A stretch of 6,130 nucleotides of DNA from an uncultured Anaerolineae bacterium (lineage in GTDB: Bacteria > Chloroflexota > Anaerolineae > Anaerolineales > Villigracilaceae), in NCBI GenBank assembly GCA_903882765.1, contig CAIRYE010000364.1, positions 1-6,130 on the forward strand, written 5' to 3'. The notes beneath the pieces were generated by a model. It was not told where the DNA came from and did not search any database. It saw only the letters and a list, made by a program, of their open reading frames with translations. Positions 1 through 6,130 of this stretch are shown here, piece by piece (positions within the stretch are counted from its first letter, which is position 1; each line of letters starts with the position of its first letter). The position numbers and the translations under genes are program-made.

Positions 1-675
1 GACCATAAAACATGACCTTATTTGTTTCAATATCAAAATCCGCAGTAGTCCATCACCTACATGTAATGATCAGAGCTCTTTGGAAATCGAATTTCGGAGA
101 TCCCGAAATACATCACATTCATAAGTAAGGATTTTCGTGAATTCTCACATAAATCATCGCTACGAAACAAGAATGCCTGTTGATTATTGTAATGCGTTTA
201 CTAATCATCAGCTTTTTTTCGGGATACAAGGTTGTGATCAATTTTTTTACTCGAAATTTGGTCTCTTCTTATAAATTTTCGAGCCATTTTCAATTGCCAA
301 TTTTTCCTCGGGGAACATTCCAACCTAGACATTTCCAAACGCCGTTCATATACGAAATCTCCCTTTCACTTAGGGCCAGTATACCGTGACGCATTTGATT
401 TTTTGAATCGAATCGAATGGTGTTCGTGGAAAATTTGGAATAATCTACTGGCGTTGAGATAATTGGCGAATCCGTATCGAGTAAAAAAACTTCCCCGACC
501 AATGGTGCAAAAAGGGGCTTTTCGTATCAAAACTGCACGAGATTTTTGGTAAGATCGGAATACATTTCGATAAACTAGCCTCGCGGATACGATTCTTGTC
601 TTCCCAATTATCCCCAGTATTAGCACATACAGCGTACATCCTACAGTTATTTTTTTACAAGTTATAGATCAACCG
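1..675. other. Gene-poor left flank, no convincing intact gene
   Basis: No reading frame here is both long and recognisable. The longest are under 90 codons, overlap one another on both strands, mostly begin at non-ATG codons and match no family I know. On the minus strand, downstream of the GT4 gene, three short open stretches (about 445-639, 366-626 and 290-502) succeed one another in different frames. A further short stretch near 250-315 reads as a plausible lysine- and glutamate-rich peptide. That pattern could be a decayed gene, but chance open frames in AT-rich DNA explain it equally well. A short perfect inverted repeat lies at 91-109. I see no tRNA, insertion-sequence end or clear terminator. 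Confidence 0.5.
91..109. repeat. Short perfect inverted repeat (7-bp arms, 5-base loop)
   Basis: The arms ATTTCGG (91-97) and CCGAAAT (103-109) are perfectly complementary around the loop AGATC. No T-run follows on either strand, so it does not look like an intrinsic terminator. It could be a protein-binding palindrome or chance; no gene is positioned to show which. Confidence 0.35.
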
Positions 676-1821
676 TTAGGGTAATTCAGAAAGGGTACCA
701 GTTAGGCTTTCTTGGCCTACGGCTTTATGGTATAGCTGTAAATATTTTTGGAAGATGAGGTTATTTGAATAAAGCTCATCAACCATCGCTCTATTATTCA
801 TCCCCATGGTGGTTCTAAGATCTGGATTATCCACCAATTTTCGCATAGCACGAACAAGCGAATCCACATCTTTTGGCTTGACAAGCAAACCATTATAGCC
901 ATCTTTAACTATTTCGCGACAGCCAGGTACATCCGTTGCAATCATCGGCCTTCCACAGGCAGCCGCTTCGAGCAAAACCTTGGGTAAACCTTCAAGGTAG
1001 AAGGTTGGCAGACAAACAATATGAGATTTTGGGTAAACAGCTTCCATATCATTAAACCAACCCCAGTATTCTATGATCCCCTCGCTCACCCAATCCAGAA
1101 TTTCTTTTTCGGTAATCGAATTCGGCTGATCTGGCTCAATACGGCCAACAAGAACAAAGCGGGCATTTACTTTTTCGGCTAATAAAATTCTTGCAGCTTC
1201 AACAAAGAATTTAATTCCTTTTTCTTCAATAAAACGGGTGGGGAGCAAGAAAACCGGTGCACTTGAGGGCTGAGGGGATGAAACAAATCGCTTAGTATCC
1301 ACCCCAGATCCAGGAATAAAGTAATTATTCTGCGGCCGTCCGATATGAAGGCTGTTGAATAATTCCAGATTATCTGAATTTTGAAAAATATTGATCGAGT
1401 TTTTTAAAAAGTAGCTGAAAAGCCAAATGACCAATAATTTGATATGTTTGTTTACATCGTCCGAAAAAATTTTCCCGAGGCCTGTAAAAGTATTATACGT
1501 CAATTTAAATCCTAAGAACTTTGCCACAATAGATCCATAAAGGACCATTTTAGGGGTGAAATGATGCACAACATCAGGCCGTTCTTTTCTGTAAACCGAT
1601 TCGATAATGAGGATGGATTTCAATTCCTCTAGGAAGTTTTTACCACGAGGTTTTAACGGTAACTCGATCCACCTAAAACCATCCTCCTGCAAAAAGTGAG
1701 TGAATTCATCAAACGGGGACATGAGGACGACCTCGTAACCTTGATCCCTTAAAAAATTGGAATAGGCTAAACGCGCATTGAACAAACTCCAACTGGTTGA
1801 CGAACTGAGGATGATCTTCAA
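676..1821 (-). CDS. GT4-family glycosyltransferase (GT-B fold, WbpH/PglA/CapM-like)
   Basis: This 381-residue protein probably transfers a sugar from a nucleotide-sugar donor to a lipid-linked or growing glycan at the cytoplasmic face of the membrane. The N-terminal acceptor domain begins with a beta strand (MKIILSSS), and residues 86-120 carry HHFTPK and TFTGLGKIFS, typical of the PglA/CapM-like branch. Residues 190-225 begin the donor domain, with R196 and K201 in TRFIEEKGI placed to contact the donor diphosphate. The EX7E motif is E277 and E285 in EGLPKVLLE, followed by ACGRPMIATDVPGCREIV, which closes the nucleotide-sugar site. Length is normal for the family and no key residue is missing. 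The start is TTG at 1819-1821: an in-frame stop lies five codons upstream, AGGA (1828-1831) sits six bases before it, and the next in-frame ATG (residue 34) would remove the first strand of the fold. A promoter lies about 50 bases upstream, so it is probably transcribed separately from the upstream membrane-protein gene. Donor and acceptor cannot be read from the sequence. Confidence 0.93.
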   Translation of the reverse strand: MKIILSSSTSWSLFNARLAYSNFLRDQGYEVVLMSPFDEFTHFLQEDGFRWIELPLKPRGKNFLEELKSILIIESVYRKERPDVVHHFTPKMVLYGSIVAKFLGFKLTYNTFTGLGKIFSDDVNKHIKLLVIWLFSYFLKNSINIFQNSDNLELFNSLHIGRPQNNYFIPGSGVDTKRFVSSPQPSSAPVFLLPTRFIEEKGIKFFVEAARILLAEKVNARFVLVGRIEPDQPNSITEKEILDWVSEGIIEYWGWFNDMEAVYPKSHIVCLPTFYLEGLPKVLLEAAACGRPMIATDVPGCREIVKDGYNGLLVKPKDVDSLVRAMRKLVDNPDLRTTMGMNNRAMVDELYSNNLIFQKYLQLYHKAVGQESLTGTLSELP

Positions 1822-1827
1822 ATTTTT

Positions 1828-1831
1828 TCCT
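1828..1831 (-). promoter_or_regulatory. Ribosome binding site fixing the TTG start of the GT4 gene
   Basis: On the minus strand AGGA lies six bases before the TTG at 1819-1821. It matters because TTG is the only start codon between the upstream in-frame stop (1834-1836) and the first conserved strand of the protein. Confidence 0.65.
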
Positions 1832-1877
1832 AATTAGAACCGCGGTACTATCCCTATACCCACAAATATTAACGATA

Positions 1878-1906
1878 ATTATGCTATAGTTTTTTACCTT
1901 AGTCAA
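1878..1906 (-). promoter_or_regulatory. Probable sigma-70-type promoter for the GT4 gene
   Basis: Read on the minus strand, TTGACT (1901-1906, five of six consensus bases) and CATAAT (1878-1883, five of six) are separated by exactly 17 bases. Transcription would begin near 1871 and give a leader of about 50 bases before the TTG start. This is the best promoter match in the window and fits the 373-base gap to the upstream gene. It is a pattern match only. Confidence 0.55.
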
Positions 1907-2159
1907 TCCTAAGTGTAGGTAGCAAAATTCACCCCACTCATAAATTTTGTTGGGCCAAAATCAGTCAACTATCTACCGATCATGACTATTGCATGTAGGT
2001 TCAAGTACAAACTAAAGGACCTTATCCCGTAACAGCTACTTATTCTCTTAATTGTTCCGTTTTTTTCTTACCCACCAAACAAACAGGGACCGTTTTTTTT
2101 GGAAGGTGAAATTGTTATTTTATTTCTTTTTGTGCGACCCCACTAATAATTACATATTC

Positions 2160-2187
2160 TCAGCATTCCATAAAAATATTATACTGA
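2160..2187 (-). other. Weak stem-loop just after the membrane glycosyltransferase stop codon
   Basis: In the minus-strand transcript TCAGTAT (2181-2187) can pair with ATGCTGA (2160-2166): seven pairs including one G-U, with a 14-base loop, starting about eight bases after the TGA stop. Its position suits a transcript-end hairpin, but it is AU-rich and has no U-run after it, so I do not call it a terminator. It may be chance. Confidence 0.25.
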
Positions 2188-2194
2188 AGTTCCA

Positions 2195-4627
2195 TCACTC
2201 TTGAATCCAAGGTATGTTTTTACACTTTTCAACCAATTTTTCTTTACAAGACACTCTTGGTAATGGGCACTCTAGATCCGACTTTGGGTTTCGCAAAATC
2301 AGCTCAGGAGAATCATCCAAAACCACGTAGCCCCATCCTGCAACCAAGTTACTTTTCTGGTCATCGCATCCAATGACCAAGATTTCGGAACCATTGGGAA
2401 TTGGATCAGGCGAACTAGATAACGGCACAACAAACTTTTTGACACCATCCTCCGTTTTCATAGAAAAATCTACATGGAAGAAAGATTCATCGGGATACTT
2501 AAAAAAAACAACTCCATAAAGATACTCATGGTAGAAGGATTTTCCTTGATAAATCCGTAACGATGGATTGGTTTTTAATGCCGCTTCTAGTTCAAGAGAA
2601 CTTACGCCACCTAATTCCAGAGCGGTTTGAACCGGTGCCGGAAGCCGCATTTCTTCGGTAGCAACGGATAGGTATGGCTTTGGCTGATTACTGAACTCAA
2701 GTAAGATTGGGCTACACCCTATTAGTAAAAATATTGCCAAAAGACCAAATACCTGCCAATCACTTCTATACTCCGTCTGTTTTATTATTTCGTGCTTCAC
2801 ATCAGGGCTAAACAGTTCGATTTGTTTGAAGATTAATTTGAAGGTGTATAACAACCCTGAGGAATAAAGGAAAAATACAATCCACTCTATTGGAATAAAA
2901 TGCCGGTTACCTGGAGATAGACCAATTAGGATGGTTGAAAAATAGAATAGGTATACAGCTAACGGAACAAGACCTACCCATTGGTGAGATCGCCACAAAG
3001 AATAAACGCCCAATCCCAACAGCAGAAGGTTCAACATAAAGGCTAAGGATATTTTCCAAGATTCACCTTCTTGAGTCGAGGAGATATCCGTAGGTATCAT
3101 ATCTTGCGGAAGGATGGAAACTGACAATATAAGCTTATCAAGAGCAATTTCAGGAACGGAAGCTTTTTGAGGTTTTTCACCTTTCTGGTTTTTTTTTGTT
3201 GATTTTCCTCCGTTTGTTTCGACCTTTTCCTCTTCAGCTATCGAATTTTCTATGGAATTAATAATAATTCCTGACCGTTTAAGGATAAGATTTAATTTTC
3301 CAGAAAAAGTAGATGCGCCATATCCATGGACCATATTTCGAACCATTACCGGTGTAACCACTAAAATCAACGACAACACAGCAAGCAATATATTACTAAC
3401 AAATTTCCTTTTGTCCTTAGCAACTAATTGGAAAGTAAAAAGGAAAGGTATGGGAAATAAAAATAAAATGTTAGGTCGAATGAGCGAAAAAAGTCCGACC
3501 AAACCGCCGATAACCAAGGCGAGTTTTGGGTTGTTCTCCTTTCGGATGATCCATCTAAGGGAGAAAAGCGTAACGAGCAAAACGCCTAGAATCATCCAAG
3601 GTTCCGTCATTATATTTTGCACCGTTATCGTACCCCACGGGTTTAGTATTTCATTGCGTTCTCTAAAAATGTAAAATACCGCTGTGAGTATCCCCAGTTC
3701 GCGTTTGCCGAGTTCTTTTCCGATTAGGTATATCAATGCCGGAATGGAAGAAAGAAGGATCGTTTGGTAAAAAATCAATTTGGGGGTATCAAACCCAACA
3801 AAAAATTTTAATACTGTCAACAAAGTGATGAAAATGGGGCGGCTCCCAAAATTCACCTCCCGCCCAAACCCCATCAACATTAAATTTGCCGCCCAATCGT
3901 AGCTTCGAGCATCAGAAGCCAAGGAACGCAGCCCGTTTTCCTGAATGGGAAGCGGGTAATAATAGGTATTTCCCAGATCCACCGAAACCCAGCTTATAGC
4001 CGCGATTCCCCATAAAAGAAAGAAGATCATCCAGTCAAATGATTTCTTTTGATGGTAGAGATTTTTAAATAAACATACAACAAACAACACAAAAAAACTC
4101 GCCAAAACCTGCCACATAAGCAAAGAGTTGGGCAAGTTAGTTATTATGGTATCGCTACCAAAAATAAGTAACAAACTTAAGGCAGCGACCCCAAATAATG
4201 AAAATAATGACAATACCCACTTTTTTTCTTTTACCATCCACAAATGAGCCATTCCTGGGGAAAAAAGGAAATGGGTAATCAGCAGAAAAAACACCAGATC
4301 AGAATATGCAAAATAACTTTTGACTAAAACGGGAAATATGTTTTGAAAATAAAGTAAGGCCATTACAAAACCAAGAACTAGCCCTGGTAGAATCGCGAAA
4401 GGTATTTCCCCAAACCTCGCTCGCCACACATCATTAACCTTTTGGGTGGTTGAATCCATGAACGTTAAAAAAACCAATGCAAATACGGTAAGACCTGGAA
4501 AAAGAAAACCCTTAAAATTTAGGCAATCCCCCGCTTCACAGACATTTACTATTAGACCGAAGTAAATTACCGTTTCTAAGGCGATAATAAGCACAAAACG
4601 AATTTTTTTATTCTTCAAATTTTCCAT
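2195..4627 (-). CDS. Large polytopic GT-C-type membrane glycosyltransferase (GT39/PMT-like), extended
   Basis: This 810-residue protein probably moves a sugar from a polyprenyl-phosphate donor to an acceptor outside the cytoplasm. About 17-18 hydrophobic segments are visible: roughly seven between 10 and 216, seven more from about 262 to 428, three between 526 and 600, and one at 624-643. The loop at 217-262 carries SDARSYDWAANL; D239 and the Y243-D244-W245 group match the acidic first-loop signature of GT-C enzymes. Other family-like points are SRPIF (262-266), TEPW with E342, RPN (384-386) and GNRHFIP with R575. In ordinary GT39 proteins the acidic loop follows the first membrane helix; here about 216 membrane residues precede it, so the N-terminus looks like an added membrane module. 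A charged low-complexity stretch (about 462-490) contains an A9 tract. Residues 645-810 form a soluble tail with C754, C787, C794 and C802. The ATG start has AGG (4636-4638) eight bases upstream. Substrate is unknown; an oligosaccharyltransferase-like or O-antigen-modifying role is also possible. Confidence 0.75.
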   Translation of the reverse strand: MENLKNKKIRFVLIIALETVIYFGLIVNVCEAGDCLNFKGFLFPGLTVFALVFLTFMDSTTQKVNDVWRARFGEIPFAILPGLVLGFVMALLYFQNIFPVLVKSYFAYSDLVFFLLITHFLFSPGMAHLWMVKEKKWVLSLFSLFGVAALSLLLIFGSDTIITNLPNSLLMWQVLASFFVLFVVCLFKNLYHQKKSFDWMIFFLLWGIAAISWVSVDLGNTYYYPLPIQENGLRSLASDARSYDWAANLMLMGFGREVNFGSRPIFITLLTVLKFFVGFDTPKLIFYQTILLSSIPALIYLIGKELGKRELGILTAVFYIFRERNEILNPWGTITVQNIMTEPWMILGVLLVTLFSLRWIIRKENNPKLALVIGGLVGLFSLIRPNILFLFPIPFLFTFQLVAKDKRKFVSNILLAVLSLILVVTPVMVRNMVHGYGASTFSGKLNLILKRSGIIINSIENSIAEEEKVETNGGKSTKKNQKGEKPQKASVPEIALDKLILSVSILPQDMIPTDISSTQEGESWKISLAFMLNLLLLGLGVYSLWRSHQWVGLVPLAVYLFYFSTILIGLSPGNRHFIPIEWIVFFLYSSGLLYTFKLIFKQIELFSPDVKHEIIKQTEYRSDWQVFGLLAIFLLIGCSPILLEFSNQPKPYLSVATEEMRLPAPVQTALELGGVSSLELEAALKTNPSLRIYQGKSFYHEYLYGVVFFKYPDESFFHVDFSMKTEDGVKKFVVPLSSSPDPIPNGSEILVIGCDDQKSNLVAGWGYVVLDDSPELILRNPKSDLECPLPRVSCKEKLVEKCKNIPWIQE

Positions 4628-4749
4628 TATTAATACCTGTTACCCTAACAGATACATAAATTTTAAGAAGAGAATTAACTAGGTAAATTTTTATTTTTTT
4701 ATATGCCTATATCAATATGGTAATCATTGTTATTAAATATAAACTTTCG

Positions 4750-4778
4750 ATTATATGTGTTCGCTTGGATGATTTTAA
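4750..4778 (-). promoter_or_regulatory. Candidate promoter for the membrane glycosyltransferase
   Basis: On the minus strand TATAAT (4750-4755, perfect -10) follows TTAAAA (4773-4778, four of six -35 bases) with a 17-base spacer. Transcription from about 4743 would give a leader of about 115 bases. AT-rich DNA produces such matches by chance, so confidence is modest. Confidence 0.35.
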
Positions 4779-4785
4779 CATGCTT

Positions 4786-4800
4786 CTCAATCGATTTGAG
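4786..4800. repeat. Short palindrome, possible operator
   Basis: CTCAA (4786-4790) and TTGAG (4796-4800) are inverted around TCGAT. It lies just upstream of the candidate minus-strand -35 box in a divergent promoter region, a suitable place for a regulator site. The arms are only five bases, so it could easily be chance. Confidence 0.25.
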
Positions 4801-4945
4801 CGAATGTAAAAAATTGTTTTCATTTATTTTGGTATTCGTTCAGTATTTCTACCTTTGTTGGTATTCCCTCATTAATTTCGTTTCATAATTTCTTCGGTGG
4901 TTTCAAATTTTTAGAGCAACAAGTTTTTTTATCAGTAAATCAGTT

Positions 4946-4951
4946 TATAAT
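4946..4951 (+). promoter_or_regulatory. Candidate -10 box for the sulfotransferase-permease operon
   Basis: A perfect TATAAT would start transcription near 4958, leaving a leader of about 31 bases before the ATG at 4989. No good -35 box is present at 16-18 bases upstream, where the DNA is mostly a T-run. This position also argues against the upstream in-frame TTG at 4962 as the start codon, because it would fall almost at the transcript's 5' end. Confidence 0.4.
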
Positions 4952-4977
4952 TAACAAATATTTGCCTTGTAACCGAA

Positions 4978-4982
4978 AAGGA
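4978..4982 (+). promoter_or_regulatory. Ribosome binding site deciding the sulfotransferase start
   Basis: AAGGA lies six bases before the ATG at 4989 and inside any product begun at the TTG at 4962. No comparable site precedes that TTG, so this element selects the ATG. Confidence 0.7.
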
Positions 4983-4988
4983 TCATCA

Positions 4989-5897
4989 ATGAATTTCGAC
5001 AAACTACCAAATGTAGTAATAATTGGGGCGGCTAAAGCAGGGACTACATCTTTGTTTGAAATCCTCAGAGAACACCCCCAAATTTACACACCTCACAAAA
5101 AAGAATTGCGTTTTTTTAGTTTTGACAAACACTATCACGAAGGGATTGATTGGTACGAAAATAGCTATTTTGCAAACGCGTCAAAGTACCCTGTTCGCAT
5201 TGAAGCTACGCCTGCTTACTTAACCTGGAGCCAAAAGGTTGCCCCACGTATTAAGGAACTGTATGGTGATCGCCCAATCAAATTTATTGTAATTTTCCGA
5301 GACCCTGTAAAACGCGCTTATTCCCATTATTGGCACCGTATTCGGCTCGGCTCTGAAGATCCTTCTATTAGCTTTGAAAAAGCTGTGCATACTGAAGACC
5401 AGAGATTGAAAGAAAAATGGGATCTCCTTTACTACCAAGGGAATGGGATCCATGGTTATTTACGCGCCAGCCATTATATGGAACGATTGAAACCATTTCT
5501 TGATCTATTCCCGCGGGAAAGTTTTCATTTTATGATCCAGGAAGATCTGTATATTGATTATGATAAGCGCATGAAGGATTTGCTGGAATTCTTGGGAGTA
5601 GATTCGAGCATCGCTTTGAAATCAATCCAAAGCAACGAATCCGCTGTTCCGCGGTACCAATTTTTAGATAACCAATTCAATAAAATTAAGAAAGGAAAGA
5701 TCAAAACCATTCTCCGTTTCTTCTTTCCTAAGCATGCTCGCAAGGCGGTTGTTAAAGATTTTCTAATGAAACCTTTTGAATATCCACCCATTGACCCAAC
5801 CTTGAAAAAAGAGTTGTATGAACTTTTTGAGAACGAAGTAAACCAGCTAACAACCCTAATTGGACGAGATCTATCGGCATGGAAATACAAAGGTTAA
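4989..5897 (+). CDS. PAPS-dependent carbohydrate sulfotransferase
   Basis: This 302-residue cytoplasmic enzyme is expected to transfer sulfate from PAPS to a hydroxyl or amino group, most likely on a surface glycan or its lipid-linked precursor. Residues 11-24 (IIGAAKAGTTSLFE) form the 5'-phosphosulfate-binding loop, with K16 as the conserved lysine. E72 in IEATPAYL is placed like the catalytic glutamate of heparan-sulfate-type sulfotransferases. Residues 99-116 (FIVIFRDPVKRAYSHYWH) form the 3'-phosphate-binding segment, with R104 and S112. The C-terminal GRDLSAWKY (292-300) is typical of bacterial members. Length is normal and the protein appears intact, with no signal peptide or membrane segment. 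I chose the ATG at 4989 because AAGGA (4978-4982) lies six bases before it; an in-frame TTG at 4962 would add nine residues outside the conserved fold. It sits three bases before the export permease gene, so the two are almost certainly cotranscribed, which supports a glycan substrate over a small molecule. The precise acceptor is unknown. Confidence 0.93.
   Translation: MNFDKLPNVVIIGAAKAGTTSLFEILREHPQIYTPHKKELRFFSFDKHYHEGIDWYENSYFANASKYPVRIEATPAYLTWSQKVAPRIKELYGDRPIKFIVIFRDPVKRAYSHYWHRIRLGSEDPSISFEKAVHTEDQRLKEKWDLLYYQGNGIHGYLRASHYMERLKPFLDLFPRESFHFMIQEDLYIDYDKRMKDLLEFLGVDSSIALKSIQSNESAVPRYQFLDNQFNKIKKGKIKTILRFFFPKHARKAVVKDFLMKPFEYPPIDPTLKKELYELFENEVNQLTTLIGRDLSAWKYKG
5889..5893 (+). promoter_or_regulatory. 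Ribosome binding site of the export permease gene
   Basis: AAAGG lies seven bases before the ATG at 5901 and is embedded in the last codons of the sulfotransferase gene. An ATG at 5897-5899 that overlaps the stop codon leads to a stop after three codons, so 5901 is the working start. Confidence 0.6.
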
Positions 5898-5900
5898 TGG

Positions 5901-6130
5901 ATGATTGAAAGTGAAAGTGGTTCAAATTACGAGATCACGGTAAAACCGGTAAAAGGGTGGTATCAGCTTAGGCTCGGCGAGATTTGGGAGTTTCGCGAGT
6001 TGATGTTCTTTTTGGTTTGGCGTGATATTTCTGTTAAATACAAACAAACCACGTTAGGCATAATCTGGGCAATTATTCAACCATTAATGGCGATGGTTGT
6101 TTTTAGCGTTATCTTTGGTAAGCTCGCCAA
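5901..6130 (+). CDS. ABC-2 polysaccharide export permease, N-terminal part (Wzm/TagG-like)
   Basis: The first 76 residues are present; the gene continues past the right edge. The protein is expected to be the membrane subunit of an ABC transporter that moves a lipid-linked polysaccharide (O-antigen, capsule or teichoic-acid-like polymer) across the cytoplasmic membrane. After a polar N-terminal tail, residues 27-50 form the amphipathic EIWEFRELMFFLVWRDISVKYKQ segment, followed by TLGIIWAIIQPL and the first membrane helix (about 52-73). The combination WRDI-x-VKYKQT-x-LG-x-x-WA-x-x-QP is a hallmark of this family. The ATG lies three bases after the sulfotransferase stop, implying one operon. 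The partner ATPase (Wzt/TagH-like) is normally encoded next, so it would be expected just beyond the window. I do not assign a symbol because wzm and tagG cannot be told apart from this fragment. Confidence 0.9.
   Translation, partial: MIESESGSNYEITVKPVKGWYQLRLGEIWEFRELMFFLVWRDISVKYKQTTLGIIWAIIQPLMAMVVFSVIFGKLA

Larger units (their letters stand above)
1822..2194. other. Intergenic region between two minus-strand genes
   Basis: No coding frame is credible in this 373-base gap. It holds the GT4 promoter near its left end. In the middle are two copies of CCGTTTTTTT (2057-2066 and 2090-2099) spaced 33 bases apart. Just after the stop codon of the membrane-protein gene is a weak stem-loop. Read in the direction of transcription the T-tracts become A-tracts, so they are not terminator tails for the minus-strand gene. 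Confidence 0.5.
4628..4988. promoter_or_regulatory. Divergent AT-rich promoter region
   Basis: This 361-base region separates the minus-strand membrane glycosyltransferase from the plus-strand sulfotransferase and should hold promoters for both. I see no coding frame. Candidate elements are a minus-strand promoter at 4750-4778, a plus-strand -10 box at 4946-4951, a short palindrome at 4786-4800, and two copies of TTGGTATTC (4829-4837 and 4858-4866). Its base composition is more AT-rich than the genes around it, as is common for upstream regions. Confidence 0.6.

Noticed and set aside
180..389. Plus-strand open frame of 69 codons
   Set aside because: It begins at TTG without a clear ribosome binding site, overlaps minus-strand frames of similar length and resembles no family.
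483..520. Possible terminator for the GT4 gene (GC-containing stretch before a T-run on the minus strand)
   Set aside because: Only four C-G pairs can form across a long loop, and it is over 150 bases beyond the stop codon.
1709..1906. Minus-strand open frame overlapping the GT4 start
   Set aside because: It is out of frame with the GT4 gene, overlaps its conserved N-terminal coding region and contains the likely promoter, so it is a chance frame.
2178..2206. TATAAT on the minus strand just after the membrane glycosyltransferase gene
   Set aside because: No acceptable -35 box at 16-18 bases, and the better promoter for the GT4 gene is at 1878-1906.
3252..3674. Plus-strand open frame of 140 codons
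   Set aside because: It lies wholly inside the membrane glycosyltransferase gene on the other strand, in a part with recognisable GT-C residues, and its own product has no recognisable domain.
4962..4988. TTG at 4962 as an earlier sulfotransferase start
   Set aside because: It has no ribosome binding site, lies at the predicted transcript start and adds nine residues outside the fold, whereas the ATG at 4989 has a well-placed AAGGA.
5558..5890. Minus-strand open frame of 110 codons
   Set aside because: It is antisense to the intact sulfotransferase and shows no domain of its own.

Overview
The window looks like part of a bacterial cell-surface polysaccharide cluster (O-antigen, capsule or exopolysaccharide). 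It is AT-rich and holds four recognisable protein genes: a GT4 glycosyltransferase, a large polytopic GT-C-type membrane glycosyltransferase, a PAPS-dependent sulfotransferase, and the start of an ABC-2 polysaccharide-export permease that runs off the right edge. No RNA gene, CRISPR array, insertion sequence or plasmid function was recognised. The organism cannot be named. The sequence uses bacterial start codons and Shine-Dalgarno sites. A sulfotransferase next to an ABC export permease is found in several environmental phyla, including Chloroflexota, Cyanobacteria and Proteobacteria. A Chloroflexota-like source is only a guess.

Layout: 1-675 has no convincing gene, only short open stretches in several frames that may be gene debris. 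676-1821 (minus) is the GT4 glycosyltransferase, starting at TTG behind a good ribosome binding site and a well-spaced promoter. 1822-2194 is non-coding, with T-tracts and a weak hairpin after the next gene. 2195-4627 (minus) is an 810-residue membrane protein whose GT-C catalytic-loop motif lies unusually far into the chain, after about seven membrane segments, and which ends in a soluble domain. 4628-4988 is a divergent AT-rich promoter region. 4989-5897 (plus) is the sulfotransferase, followed after 3 bases by the export permease (from 5901).

Working model: GT4 adds a sugar from a nucleotide donor in the cytoplasm, and the sulfotransferase probably sulfates the sugar chain there. The permease, with an ATPase expected just beyond the right edge, exports the lipid-linked product. 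The GT-C protein could add a further sugar from a polyprenyl-phosphate donor on the outer face of the membrane. The protein families rest on visible motifs. The joint pathway is inferred from gene order.
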